A stretch of 6,666 nucleotides of DNA, from contig DVMZ01000120.1 in assembly GCA_018714725.1 (NCBI GenBank), positions 1 to 6,666 on the forward strand, given 5' to 3'. The notes beneath the pieces were generated by a model that was given only the letters and a program-made list of their open reading frames with translations, searched no databases and was not told where the DNA came from. The DNA is from Candidatus Scatosoma pullistercoris (GTDB taxonomy: Bacteria; Bacillota; Clostridia; Christensenellales; Borkfalkiaceae). Both the position numbers and the translations under genes were made by a program. This document shows, piece after piece, positions 1 through 6,653 of the stretch (position 1 is its first letter; each line of letters opens with the position of its first letter).

Positions 1-1
1 A

Positions 2-1132
2 CTTGTAACGTTCGGCACGGCATGTGCGCTTTGCGTCGGCATGGGCTCCTCTCTGGTCGCCTGCGGCGGCAACAGCGGCGACAAGATCAAGATCGGCGTT
101 GGCCTGTATCAGGATTCCGGTCCAGCGGTCACGGCTACCAAGGCGTATCTTGCGGGAATCGCGGATGAACTGAACTGCGAATTTACCTATGTCACGCTCA
201 GCCAGACGGATGAAGCTGCCAATAAGGGACATGCGCAGACGCTGATTTCACAGGGCTGCCAGGGTATGATTCTCACGATGGACAGCGGCACGACGTCTAT
301 CCTTGAGGAATGCAAGAAAGCGGGCGTCTATGTGGCGGGCTATCTTTGCGACTATGAGATCAGCTACGATACGATCAAGACGAACGAGAACTTCCTCGGC
401 ACGGTGGTGGACGGCAGCTATACGGGTACGGCCTGGGGCCAGCACATCGCCGAGCGCGTCATCGCGGAAGGCTACAAGAATATCGGCATGATCAAATTCC
501 CGGAATTTGCCTATCCTCATCAGGTAGAGATGGACGCGGCTTTCCGCGAGGCGATTGCGGAATATAACGAAACGGCCGAAGCCGGCAATCAGATCACGGT
601 GCAGGCGACCACAACGAACCTCAATTTTGCTCCGCTTGATTCTTCTTATTTCTCGCAGAACCCTAATTTGGATGCGATCTACGCGATGTGCGCGGGCATC
701 GACTTCGTATATCCCACGATGGTGAGCGCCGGCAAGACGAACATCAAATTGTTCACGGCGGGATTCTCTACGGCGGACGATACGCTGAACAACTTCGGTA
801 CCAGCGGCAACGGCTGCATTCAGGAACTGGTGTTCTCCAATGCAGAAGCCATCACCTATCCGCTCGTGATGCTCATCAATAAGATTTCCGGAAACGAATT
901 CACGGACAATCCTACGGAAGCGGCCCGCGTGGACAGCTCGCAGATCATTATCACCAATAATGAAGAACTGAATGTCGTAAAGCAGAAAGCCATGTATTAC
1001 ACCGGTAAATACGCAAACGCTTTCCTCACCGGAAAAGATGTGAAAGCGCTGCTTGCGGAGAACGGCGGAACGCATGCGAAACTGGTGGAAACTGTTCAGT
1101 CAATGACTATAGAAGATCTGAAAGCGCTGTAA
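2..1132 (+). CDS. Sugar-type ABC transporter substrate-binding lipoprotein (5'-partial)
   Basis: This is a solute-binding protein that would be anchored to the outer face of the membrane and deliver a sugar or glycoside to the ABC permease encoded next. The frame is open to the left edge, so the start codon is outside the window. The ATG at 41 lies inside the signal peptide and is not the start. Codons 2-61 encode the end of a hydrophobic signal segment leading into a lipobox, LVAC, with the lipidated Cys at 62-64, followed by a GGNSGDK linker. The mature part begins with a beta strand (IKIGVGLY) typical of class I periplasmic-binding folds. It also has a GCQGMILTMDSG strand-turn and an IGMIKFP segment at a domain crossover, as in the RbsB/Peripla_BP_4 group. 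About 376 codons are visible, near full family length. It ends at TAA 1130-1132, 119 nt before the permease. The ligand cannot be read from the sequence; the downstream glycosidases suggest a rhamnose-containing oligosaccharide. Class is confident, ligand is inference. Confidence 0.9.
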   Translation, partial: LVTFGTACALCVGMGSSLVACGGNSGDKIKIGVGLYQDSGPAVTATKAYLAGIADELNCEFTYVTLSQTDEAANKGHAQTLISQGCQGMILTMDSGTTSILEECKKAGVYVAGYLCDYEISYDTIKTNENFLGTVVDGSYTGTAWGQHIAERVIAEGYKNIGMIKFPEFAYPHQVEMDAAFREAIAEYNETAEAGNQITVQATTTNLNFAPLDSSYFSQNPNLDAIYAMCAGIDFVYPTMVSAGKTNIKLFTAGFSTADDTLNNFGTSGNGCIQELVFSNAEAITYPLVMLINKISGNEFTDNPTEAARVDSSQIIITNNEELNVVKQKAMYYTGKYANAFLTGKDVKALLAENGGTHAKLVETVQSMTIEDLKAL

Positions 1133-1193
1133 TCGGCGAAAACCGAAAGCCGAAAACGCCGTGCGTACACGGCAGAAAACTGAAACGAATCCT

Positions 1194-1218
1194 TCCGCGG
1201 GCGAGACCCGCCCGCGGA
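1194..1218 (+). promoter_or_regulatory. Strong RNA hairpin (10-bp perfect stem), putative mRNA-stability element
   Basis: Arms tccgcgggcg (1194-1203) and cgcccgcgga (1209-1218) are exact reverse complements around the loop agacc. A T-G wobble pair (1193/1219) extends the stem to 11. The downstream bases are gaaaattcaa rather than a U-tract, which argues against a Rho-independent terminator. Its position 62 nt after the binding-protein stop and 33 nt before the permease start fits a message-stabilising or partial-attenuation element. The structure is seen directly; the function is inferred. Confidence 0.6.
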
Positions 1219-1235
1219 GAAAATTCAAGGTAAAC

Positions 1236-1240
1236 GAGGG
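1236..1240 (+). promoter_or_regulatory. Ribosome binding site of the permease gene
   Basis: The purine stretch gaggg lies 11 nt before the ATG at 1252. The spacing is somewhat longer than usual, but no better start codon or Shine-Dalgarno match is nearby. The resulting N-terminus (a short basic stretch followed by a hydrophobic helix) is the expected one for this permease family. Confidence 0.55.
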
Positions 1241-1251
1241 TCGGTAGAAAT

Positions 1252-2097
1252 ATGAGAACAAAAATCGTAAACGTTTTGAAAAAAACAGGCCTGACGCTTG
1301 CGTTTCCCGCGCTGATCTTTGTCGTGATGTTGATCATTACGGCGGCGAACGGGATCGACTATTATGTGTCGGCGAATATGGTCAGACAGGTGGTGACGGA
1401 CGCATCGCTGACGACGATTATCGCGCTTGCCATTTATCTGCAATTCAAAAACGGCAGATTTGACTTTTCGGGCGGGGCTACAATGATTCTTTCTGCCATC
1501 ATCGCGGGAAACATCACTTTGCAGGCGGGCGGAAATCCTATTCTCTTCCTGGTGCTGTGCGTTGTGTTCGGGGTTGTGCTCAGCATGATCACCGCGACGG
1601 CGTATATCGTCAGCAAGGTTCCCGTGATCATCTGTACGATTGCCGTTACTCTTATTTACGAATCTCTGACCTATGTCCTCTTTGACGCGGAAGGACTCAG
1701 CGTTATTTCCCGCACGGAGATGGTCATGTTTGCCAAAGTTCCGTTCATCTTCATCCCGCTGCTGATCGCGTTGGGGCTGTTCGTGTTCTTCACCTATTTC
1801 ACGGCGGAGGGCAGACGGGCAAAACTGCTCAGCGGCAATCAGAAAGTGGCGGTGAACATCGGCATCAAGGAAAACAAAAACGTACTCATCACCTATATCG
1901 TCTGCGGCGTCATTCTGGGCCTGGGCGCTCTTGTGTACGGCTCTCAGCAGATTATCAAACCGCAGTCCAATCTGTCCACGTCCAGCATTCTGTTCTCGTA
2001 TATCGTCCCGGTATTCATCGGCATGTTTATCGGTACAGCCAGCATTGACGCGGTCGGCGTCGTGGTTGCGGCGCTGGGCATGGAATTTCTCAACTAA
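1252..2097 (+). CDS. ABC sugar transporter permease, RbsC type, truncated by an in-frame stop
   Basis: This is an integral membrane permease of the ribose/xylose-type ABC importer family (BPD_transp_2), which forms the translocation channel for the ligand of the upstream lipoprotein. The 281 residues begin with a basic MRTKIVNVLKK stretch and a first membrane helix (about 12-32). Further hydrophobic helices lie at roughly 47-64, 74-90, 97-120, 123-145, 163-183, 209-230 and 246-280. The NGRFDFSGGAT segment (67-77) corresponds to the GGIDLSVG region of RbsC-type permeases. The GRRAKLLSGN...GIKENKN region (about 187-209) corresponds to the cytoplasmic coupling loop (GRYIYALGGNE...GINVNK in RbsC). 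The reading frame stops at TAA 2095-2097 (codon 282), just after GMEFLN, in the middle of the conserved FLNxGLNLLGV block. The frame then continues with the rest of the family C-terminus to 2259. The 281-aa product would lack the last membrane helix and basic tail, and may not function. No ATPase gene is in the window. Confidence 0.85.
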   Translation: MRTKIVNVLKKTGLTLAFPALIFVVMLIITAANGIDYYVSANMVRQVVTDASLTTIIALAIYLQFKNGRFDFSGGATMILSAIIAGNITLQAGGNPILFLVLCVVFGVVLSMITATAYIVSKVPVIICTIAVTLIYESLTYVLFDAEGLSVISRTEMVMFAKVPFIFIPLLIALGLFVFFTYFTAEGRRAKLLSGNQKVAVNIGIKENKNVLITYIVCGVILGLGALVYGSQQIIKPQSNLSTSSILFSYIVPVFIGMFIGTASIDAVGVVVAALGMEFLN

Positions 2098-2259
2098 GGC
2101 CTCGACTGCCTCGGCGTCGGCGCGGGCGGATACCAGCAGATTATTTTCGGCATGTTCATGCTCGGGTTCTATGCGTTCTCCGCACAGTCGGGCAACATCA
2201 AAAAATTTTTCGGAAAAATTTTTGCAAAAAAAGAAAAGGGGTTATCCGATGCTCATTGA
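2098..2259 (+). pseudogene. C-terminal continuation of the permease, cut off by the in-frame TAA
   Basis: Reading on in the permease frame from 2098 gives 53 residues, starting GLDCLGVGAGGYQQIIFGMF, then a hydrophobic helix ending near FYAFSAQSG, then a Lys-rich tail (KKFFGKIFAKKEKG) up to TGA 2257-2259. GLDCLGVGAGGYQQ matches the RbsC C-terminus (GLNLLGVSSYYQ as I recall it), joining exactly where the upstream ORF ends with FLN. A restored gene of 1252-2259 would be 335 codons plus stop, the normal family length, and would overlap the next start by 11 nt as expected for a translationally coupled operon. This stretch has no ribosome binding site of its own, although two in-frame ATGs occur (2152 and 2158). 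It is best read as the severed end of the permease gene, caused by a nonsense mutation or by a sequence error. Confidence 0.8.
2234..2241 (+). promoter_or_regulatory. Ribosome binding site of the GH3 gene, fixing its start at 2249
   Basis: The sequence aaaagggg ends 7 nt before the ATG at 2249. The frame is open upstream as far as 1931, but the extension is a low-complexity Ser/Arg-rich shadow of the permease gene. This Shine-Dalgarno site and the family-like N-terminus decide the start. Confidence 0.75.
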
Positions 2260-3961
2260 TCTGAAATCCAATCCGTTTTATTTGTCGGACAAAGACGTCG
2301 AGTGGGTGGAATCTACTCTGGCTTCGATGTCTCAGCAGGAAAAAATTGCCCAACTCTTTTGTCTGATCACCTATACGGACGATGAGAACTATCTGTCCTA
2401 TCTTGCGAAAGACCTCGGCGTGGGCGGCGTCATGACGCGCACAATGAGTCTTCCCGAACTCATCCGCACGGTGACGGGATTGCAGAAAAACGCCCGGATT
2501 CCCATGCTGATTTCCGCGAATCTGGAAGCGGGGCTCAACCAGGCTTGTACGGAGGGGACGCGCGTCGGCTGTGAAATGGGAATTGCGGCGACGGACGATG
2601 AGAAATATGCGCACGAGCTGGGCAGGATTATCGGGGAAGAGGCTTCTGCGCTCGGCATCAACTGGGCGTTTGCCCCCATTATTGACATCGATTACAATTT
2701 CCGCAATCCCATCACCAACACCCGGACGTTCGGGTCGGATCCCGATCGCGTCGCCCGGTTCGGAAAAGCGTATGTGGAAGAGGTCCAGAAATACGGAATC
2801 GCCGCTTCCATCAAGCACTTCCCCGGCGACGGCGTGGACGAACGGGACCAGCATCTGCTGGCGTCCGTCAATTCCCTGTCCGCGGAAGAATGGGAAAAGA
2901 CTTACGGAAAAGCCTATAAAACGTCTATCGACGCGGGCGCCAAGACCGTGATGGTCGGGCATATTCTGCAACCCGCCTGGTCGAAGAAACTCAATCCTTC
3001 GCTGAAAGACGAAGAGATTATGCCGGGCCTGATTGCGCCCGAACTGTTGCAGGGCCTGTTGCGCGGCAGACTGGGATTCAACGGCCTGATCGTCACCGAT
3101 TCTTCCACGATGGCGGGCATGGGAACGATGATGCCTCGCGAGAAAGCGGTGCCGATGACGATTGCCGCGGGCTGCGATATGTTCCTGTTTACGAAAAATC
3201 TCGAAGAGGACTTGCGCTTTATGAAACAGGGCGTCGAGAGCGGAGTCATCACGAAAGACCGCCTGGATGAGGCTGTGACGCGGATCCTTGCGCTGAAAGC
3301 ATCTCTCCGCCTGCATGAAAAACAGCAGAACGGGGAGCTGATCCCCGACGCCGCGCGCGCGGAAAAGATCGTCGGCTGCGCCGAACATAAACAAGTGTCC
3401 AAAGAAGTCGCCGACCGTTCTATCACGCTTGTGAAAGAGGAAAAAGGAGTGCTTCCCATCACGCCTGAGCGCTATAAGCGCGTTCTTGTCTACAAGAAAG
3501 AGGGGAAGGCGAGCGCGGTGAGCGCCGGGATTACCGAGGGCGCGGCGGATAAGCTGATTGACAAACTCAAGGCCAAAGGCTTTGACATCACGGTATTCGT
3601 GCCGGGCGGCGGCTGGGAAGGCATGGCTACCCCCGTACAGGAGTTTTACGACAAGTACGATCTGATTCTCTACATCGCGAATCTGGCGACGAAGTCCAAT
3701 CAGACGGTGGTGCGGCTGGAATGGGCGGAGCCGATGGGCGCGGACGTGCCGGTATATATGCATTCCATCCCGACCGTATTCGTGTCGCTGGAAAATCCGT
3801 ATCACCTTTTGGACGTGCCGCGGGTAAGGACGTTTATCAATACTTACGGTTCGACGGAAGAGATTCTGGACGCGCTGGTGGAAAAACTCAGCGGCCAAAG
3901 CAAATTCTGCGGCAAGAGCCCCGTAGACGCCTTTTGCGGGAAATGGGATACGCGGCTGTAA
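2249..3961 (+). CDS. Glycoside hydrolase family 3, NagZ-like (putative beta-N-acetylhexosaminidase), cytoplasmic
   Basis: This 570-aa retaining beta-glycosidase would remove a terminal beta-linked sugar from imported oligosaccharide. Residues about 20-345 form the GH3 TIM barrel: INWAFAPIIDID, an NPITNTRTFGSDP segment with substrate-binding Arg159, KHFPGDG at 189-195 followed by D200-Q-H202, and GLIVTD ending in the expected nucleophile Asp284. The K-H-F-P-G-x-G-(x)4-D-x-H pattern is the NagZ signature. In that family the Asp-His pair on a loop of the barrel acts as general acid/base, which favours N-acetylglucosaminide as substrate. It departs from the textbook form in having GDG for GHG and DQH for D(S/T)H. 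A second, GH3_C-like domain starts near 389 (DRSITLVKEEKGVLPI) and ends with GKSPVDAFCGKWDTRL, a typical end for clostridial members. There is no signal peptide, so it should be cytoplasmic. The start overlaps the restored permease end by 11 nt, and GH78 follows 11 nt after the stop. Some GH3 NagZ relatives are phosphorylases, so hydrolysis is not certain. Confidence 0.9.
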   Translation: MLIDLKSNPFYLSDKDVEWVESTLASMSQQEKIAQLFCLITYTDDENYLSYLAKDLGVGGVMTRTMSLPELIRTVTGLQKNARIPMLISANLEAGLNQACTEGTRVGCEMGIAATDDEKYAHELGRIIGEEASALGINWAFAPIIDIDYNFRNPITNTRTFGSDPDRVARFGKAYVEEVQKYGIAASIKHFPGDGVDERDQHLLASVNSLSAEEWEKTYGKAYKTSIDAGAKTVMVGHILQPAWSKKLNPSLKDEEIMPGLIAPELLQGLLRGRLGFNGLIVTDSSTMAGMGTMMPREKAVPMTIAAGCDMFLFTKNLEEDLRFMKQGVESGVITKDRLDEAVTRILALKASLRLHEKQQNGELIPDAARAEKIVGCAEHKQVSKEVADRSITLVKEEKGVLPITPERYKRVLVYKKEGKASAVSAGITEGAADKLIDKLKAKGFDITVFVPGGGWEGMATPVQEFYDKYDLILYIANLATKSNQTVVRLEWAEPMGADVPVYMHSIPTVFVSLENPYHLLDVPRVRTFINTYGSTEEILDALVEKLSGQSKFCGKSPVDAFCGKWDTRL

Positions 3962-3963
3962 TC

Positions 3964-3967
3964 GGAG
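3964..3967 (+). promoter_or_regulatory. Ribosome binding site of the alpha-L-rhamnosidase gene
   Basis: The motif ggag lies 5 nt before the ATG at 3973, inside the 11-nt gap after the GH3 stop. It supports 3973 as the start over the upstream in-frame ATG at 3721, which lies inside the GH3 gene. Confidence 0.65.
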
Positions 3968-3972
3968 CGGTT

Positions 3973-6651
3973 ATGGGAATTTATGATCTGAAAATCAACA
4001 GGACGGACAGAACGTTGGGCATTGACCCGGACGATGTGATGTTTTCGTTCAAAGCGGGGAGGGGAAATGCGTTTACGCTTTCCCTTTCCGACGGTTCGGG
4101 CCGGGTAATTTCAAGCTCGGTGCTGACGCTTGCGGACGCGGTGTGCTTCCGCCCCGGTGTACGTCTGCGCGAGGCAGGTTCTTACGTCGTAACCGTTGTC
4201 AGCGAATGCGGAGATCAGGCTTCGCTGGCGTTTGAAACGGCGGGGAAACCGGGCAAGGCGATCGCCGCGGACGGCGATTGTCTGAGCCCTGTCTTTTTCA
4301 AGCGGTTTTCCCTGTCTGAAATCCCTGAAAAAGCCAGGCTGACGATCAGCGGACTGGGGCTGTATCGGGCGTTTGTCAACGGTAAGCGGGTGGGCGAGGA
4401 ATACCTCACTCCGCTCATGAATGATTACGGCGAATGCGTCCGCTTTCAGACCTATTCCCTGGACGGGCTGCTCGCCCGGGAGAATATCATTGAGGTATAT
4501 CTCGGCAACGGCTGGTTCAAAGGCCGGTTCGGGATTGACGGCTTGGGCGACCGCATTTACGGCGATCGGTTTTATCTGGCCGCAAAAATTACGCTGGGGG
4601 ACGGAACGGAGATTTCCACCGACGAAAGTTGGCAGTATCGCGAGGGCGCGATCCGGGAAAACGGCATTTATGACGGCGAGCACCGCGACGATACGCTGGT
4701 ACCGGGGGAGAGCCGACCGGCAATTCCCGCCGACCGTACCTTCCGCTTCGTCCCGGAATATACGGCGGGGGTCACCGCTTATGAAACGGAAAAAGCGACC
4801 CTGATTCTTTCACCGAAAGGGGAAAAGATTCTCGATTTCGGGCATAACGCGGCCGGGTTCGTCCGCTTTCGCAACCGGTTGCCGCGGGGCGGAAAAATCG
4901 TTTTGCGCTACGGCGAAGTGTTGCAGGACGGCTGTTTTTACCGGGACAATCTGCGGACGGCGAAAGCGGAATACGTCTATACCAGCGACGGCACGGACAA
5001 GGAAGTGGAACCGTTTTTCACTTATTACGGATTCCGTTACGTCCTGGTGGAGACGGACGGAGAGGTCAACCCGGAGGATTTCACGGCGGTCCGCCTGAGC
5101 TCGAAAATGGATCAGACGCTGGAATTTCGTTCTTCCGATGCGAAGCTCAACCGCCTGATCGAAAATGCAAAGCGCGGCCAGCGCAGCAATTTTATCGACG
5201 TTCCCACCGATTGCCCGCAGCGGGACGAGCGGCTGGGCTGGACGGCGGACACGCAGGTGTTTGCCGCAACGGCCTCGTATAACGCCGAGACCTATTCCTT
5301 CTATAAAAAGTTCATGCGGGACATGGCGTATGATCAGAACGTCTATTACGACGGGGAATTTCCGATGTATTCTCCCTCCCTGAAAGGGGTGTGCGGGCCG
5401 GGCGGAGCCGTCTGGTCGGACGCGGGGGTGATCGTGCCGTGGATGCTGTACCGTTTTTACGGGGACAAGGAACTGCTGCGCATTCATTACGAGGGAATAA
5501 AAAAATACCTTCGGAAACTTTGCCGGGGGGACGAGGAACGCCGTGACGGACATTTGCTCAGCGCTCCGTTCACGTTCGGCGACTGGCTGGCGCAGGACGG
5601 GATCTGTGCGCAGAGCATGCGCGGCGGCACGGACGATACTTTTATCCGCAGCGTCTATTATTACAATACCGCCTGCACGGCGGCGGAGGCGGCGGCTGTT
5701 CTTGCGGATCCGGAAGAAAAATCTTTCCGGGAACTGGCAAAGGACATCCGGAAAAGCATTTTGGACGAGTATTTTTCAAAGTCGGGCAGACTGGCGGTGG
5801 ATACGCAGACCGCCTACGTCCTCTCCCTGCACTTCGGGATTTATGTCGATAAAGACAAGGTGAAGGAGGGGTTCAGAGACCGTCTCAGGAAAGACCTGTA
5901 CCGTATGAAGAGCGGGTTTACGGGTACGCCGCTGATGATCCGCACCCTGTTTGAAAACGGGCTTTCGGAAGAGGCGTACCGCATGATCTTCAACGAAAAA
6001 TGCCCCGGCTGGATGTATCAGATCAATCTCGGCGCGACGACGATATGGGAGCGCTGGAATTCCCTGTTGCCCGACGGAAAAATCAGCGGTACGGCCATGA
6101 ATTCGCTCAATCATTACGCTTACGGCTCGGTGGCGGAGGCGATTTATCGTTCCGTCGGCGGGCTTCAGCTGCTGGACGCGGCATGGAGAAAAGCGCGGAT
6201 TGCGCCCGTGCCCGATTTCCGGGTGACTTCCTGCTTCCTTCGGTACGATTCCCCGTGCGGACCTTATATAATAGATTGGAAAGTGAGCGAAGAAAACCGT
6301 ATGACGCTCCGGGTTTCGGTCCCTCACGGCTGTAAGGCGGAGATTGTGCTTCCGTATTCGGAAAAATCGCCGTTTGAGGTCGAAGAGGGGGAGCAGGTAT
6401 GGGAATACGAACTTAAAAAAGACATCCGGCATCCTTTTTCAGCCGATGCGAAAGTGCTTGATCTGCTTGAAAACGAAGAGGCGAGAAGGGCGTTTGCGGA
6501 GACGTTGCCGCAGGCCTATGCGATGTCTGCGGGAGAAAACGAAGAGTTTCTTGTCATGAACGTCCGGGCAATGGGTTATCTGGCGATGTTCGGCGCCGCG
6601 CCCGAAAAAATTGCGGAGTTGGATGAAAAACTGAGAAAAATCGGAGGCTGA
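3973..6651 (+). CDS. Alpha-L-rhamnosidase, glycoside hydrolase family 78, cytoplasmic
   Basis: This 892-aa inverting enzyme hydrolyses terminal alpha-L-rhamnose from glycosides or oligosaccharides. Domains in order are: an Ig-like N-terminal region (1-105); Bac_rhamnosid_N carbohydrate-binding-like domain (about 107-275, with GLGLYRAFVNGKRVGEEYLTP and LGNGWFKGRFG); a concanavalin-like beta domain (about 280-384, with DFGHNAAGF at 288); the (alpha/alpha)6-barrel catalytic domain (about 385-727); a C-terminal beta domain (about 728-815); and a helical extension (about 817-892). The catalytic signature TDCPQRDERLGWTAD has Asp413, Glu419 (expected general acid) and Asp426. GATTIWERW carries Glu693, the position of the expected general base. 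All key residues and the family length are intact. No signal peptide is present, so it acts on imported substrate. The ATG at 3973 is chosen for its ggag site and the family-like start (IYDLKINR...LGID). It is the next gene after GH3, 11 nt away, and its stop is 2 nt before the next start. Confidence 0.95.
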   Translation: MGIYDLKINRTDRTLGIDPDDVMFSFKAGRGNAFTLSLSDGSGRVISSSVLTLADAVCFRPGVRLREAGSYVVTVVSECGDQASLAFETAGKPGKAIAADGDCLSPVFFKRFSLSEIPEKARLTISGLGLYRAFVNGKRVGEEYLTPLMNDYGECVRFQTYSLDGLLARENIIEVYLGNGWFKGRFGIDGLGDRIYGDRFYLAAKITLGDGTEISTDESWQYREGAIRENGIYDGEHRDDTLVPGESRPAIPADRTFRFVPEYTAGVTAYETEKATLILSPKGEKILDFGHNAAGFVRFRNRLPRGGKIVLRYGEVLQDGCFYRDNLRTAKAEYVYTSDGTDKEVEPFFTYYGFRYVLVETDGEVNPEDFTAVRLSSKMDQTLEFRSSDAKLNRLIENAKRGQRSNFIDVPTDCPQRDERLGWTADTQVFAATASYNAETYSFYKKFMRDMAYDQNVYYDGEFPMYSPSLKGVCGPGGAVWSDAGVIVPWMLYRFYGDKELLRIHYEGIKKYLRKLCRGDEERRDGHLLSAPFTFGDWLAQDGICAQSMRGGTDDTFIRSVYYYNTACTAAEAAAVLADPEEKSFRELAKDIRKSILDEYFSKSGRLAVDTQTAYVLSLHFGIYVDKDKVKEGFRDRLRKDLYRMKSGFTGTPLMIRTLFENGLSEEAYRMIFNEKCPGWMYQINLGATTIWERWNSLLPDGKISGTAMNSLNHYAYGSVAEAIYRSVGGLQLLDAAWRKARIAPVPDFRVTSCFLRYDSPCGPYIIDWKVSEENRMTLRVSVPHGCKAEIVLPYSEKSPFEVEEGEQVWEYELKKDIRHPFSADAKVLDLLENEEARRAFAETLPQAYAMSAGENEEFLVMNVRAMGYLAMFGAAPEKIAELDEKLRKIGG
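6643..6647 (+). promoter_or_regulatory. Ribosome binding site of the next gene
   Basis: A perfect ggagg lies inside the last codons of the rhamnosidase gene, 6 nt before the ATG at 6654. It marks a further operon gene beginning at the right edge. Confidence 0.7.
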
Positions 6652-6653
6652 CG

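Larger units (their letters stand above)
1133..1251 (+). other. Intergenic region with tandem hairpins between binding-protein and permease genes
   Basis: This 119-nt gap is the longest non-coding stretch between the intact genes. It holds three successive inverted repeats: tcggc/gccga (1133-1137 with 1149-1153), gccgtg/cacggc with a 4-nt loop (1158-1173), and tccgcgggcg/cgcccgcgga with a 5-nt loop (1194-1218). None is followed by a T-run, so none looks like an intrinsic terminator. No convincing -35/-10 promoter pair is seen. In binding-protein-dependent transport operons such hairpins commonly protect the upstream message from 3' exonucleases or let it be processed, so that the binding protein is made in excess over the permease. 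That role is inferred here. Confidence 0.6.

Noticed and set aside
41..43. ATG at 41 as the start of the binding protein
   Set aside because: It falls within the hydrophobic part of the lipoprotein signal peptide, only seven codons before the lipobox Cys. The same frame is open to the window edge with typical signal-peptide residues.
1194..1226. Intrinsic transcription terminator after the binding-protein gene
   Set aside because: The stem is strong, but what follows is gaaaattcaa with no U-run, and the downstream genes are functionally linked.
2095..2097. Programmed stop-codon readthrough or an altered genetic code
   Set aside because: TAA is the least leaky stop, no readthrough-promoting structure is evident just downstream, and TAA serves as the normal stop of two other genes here. 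A mutation or sequence error explains it more simply.
2200..2232. Programmed frameshift site in the A/T runs
   Set aside because: No X-XXY-YYZ slippery heptamer lies in the permease frame with a downstream structure, and no product would gain a recognisable extension by shifting.
1931..2248. N-terminal extension of the GH3 protein to 1931
   Set aside because: The extension overlaps the permease in another frame, is Ser/Arg-rich low-complexity sequence, and the good ribosome binding site and family N-terminus sit at 2249.
2198..3898. Open frame of 566 codons on the minus strand opposite the GH3 gene
   Set aside because: It mirrors GH3 codon structure, is rich in Arg/His/Phe with no recognisable domain, and faces a gene with intact catalytic motifs. 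It is a shadow frame of GC-rich coding DNA. The minus-strand frame at 4810-5553 opposite the rhamnosidase is rejected for the same reason.
3721..3972. N-terminal extension of the rhamnosidase to the ATG at 3721
   Set aside because: It would lie inside the conserved C-terminus of the GH3 gene in a different frame and adds no GH78-like sequence. The ATG at 3973 has its own ggag site.
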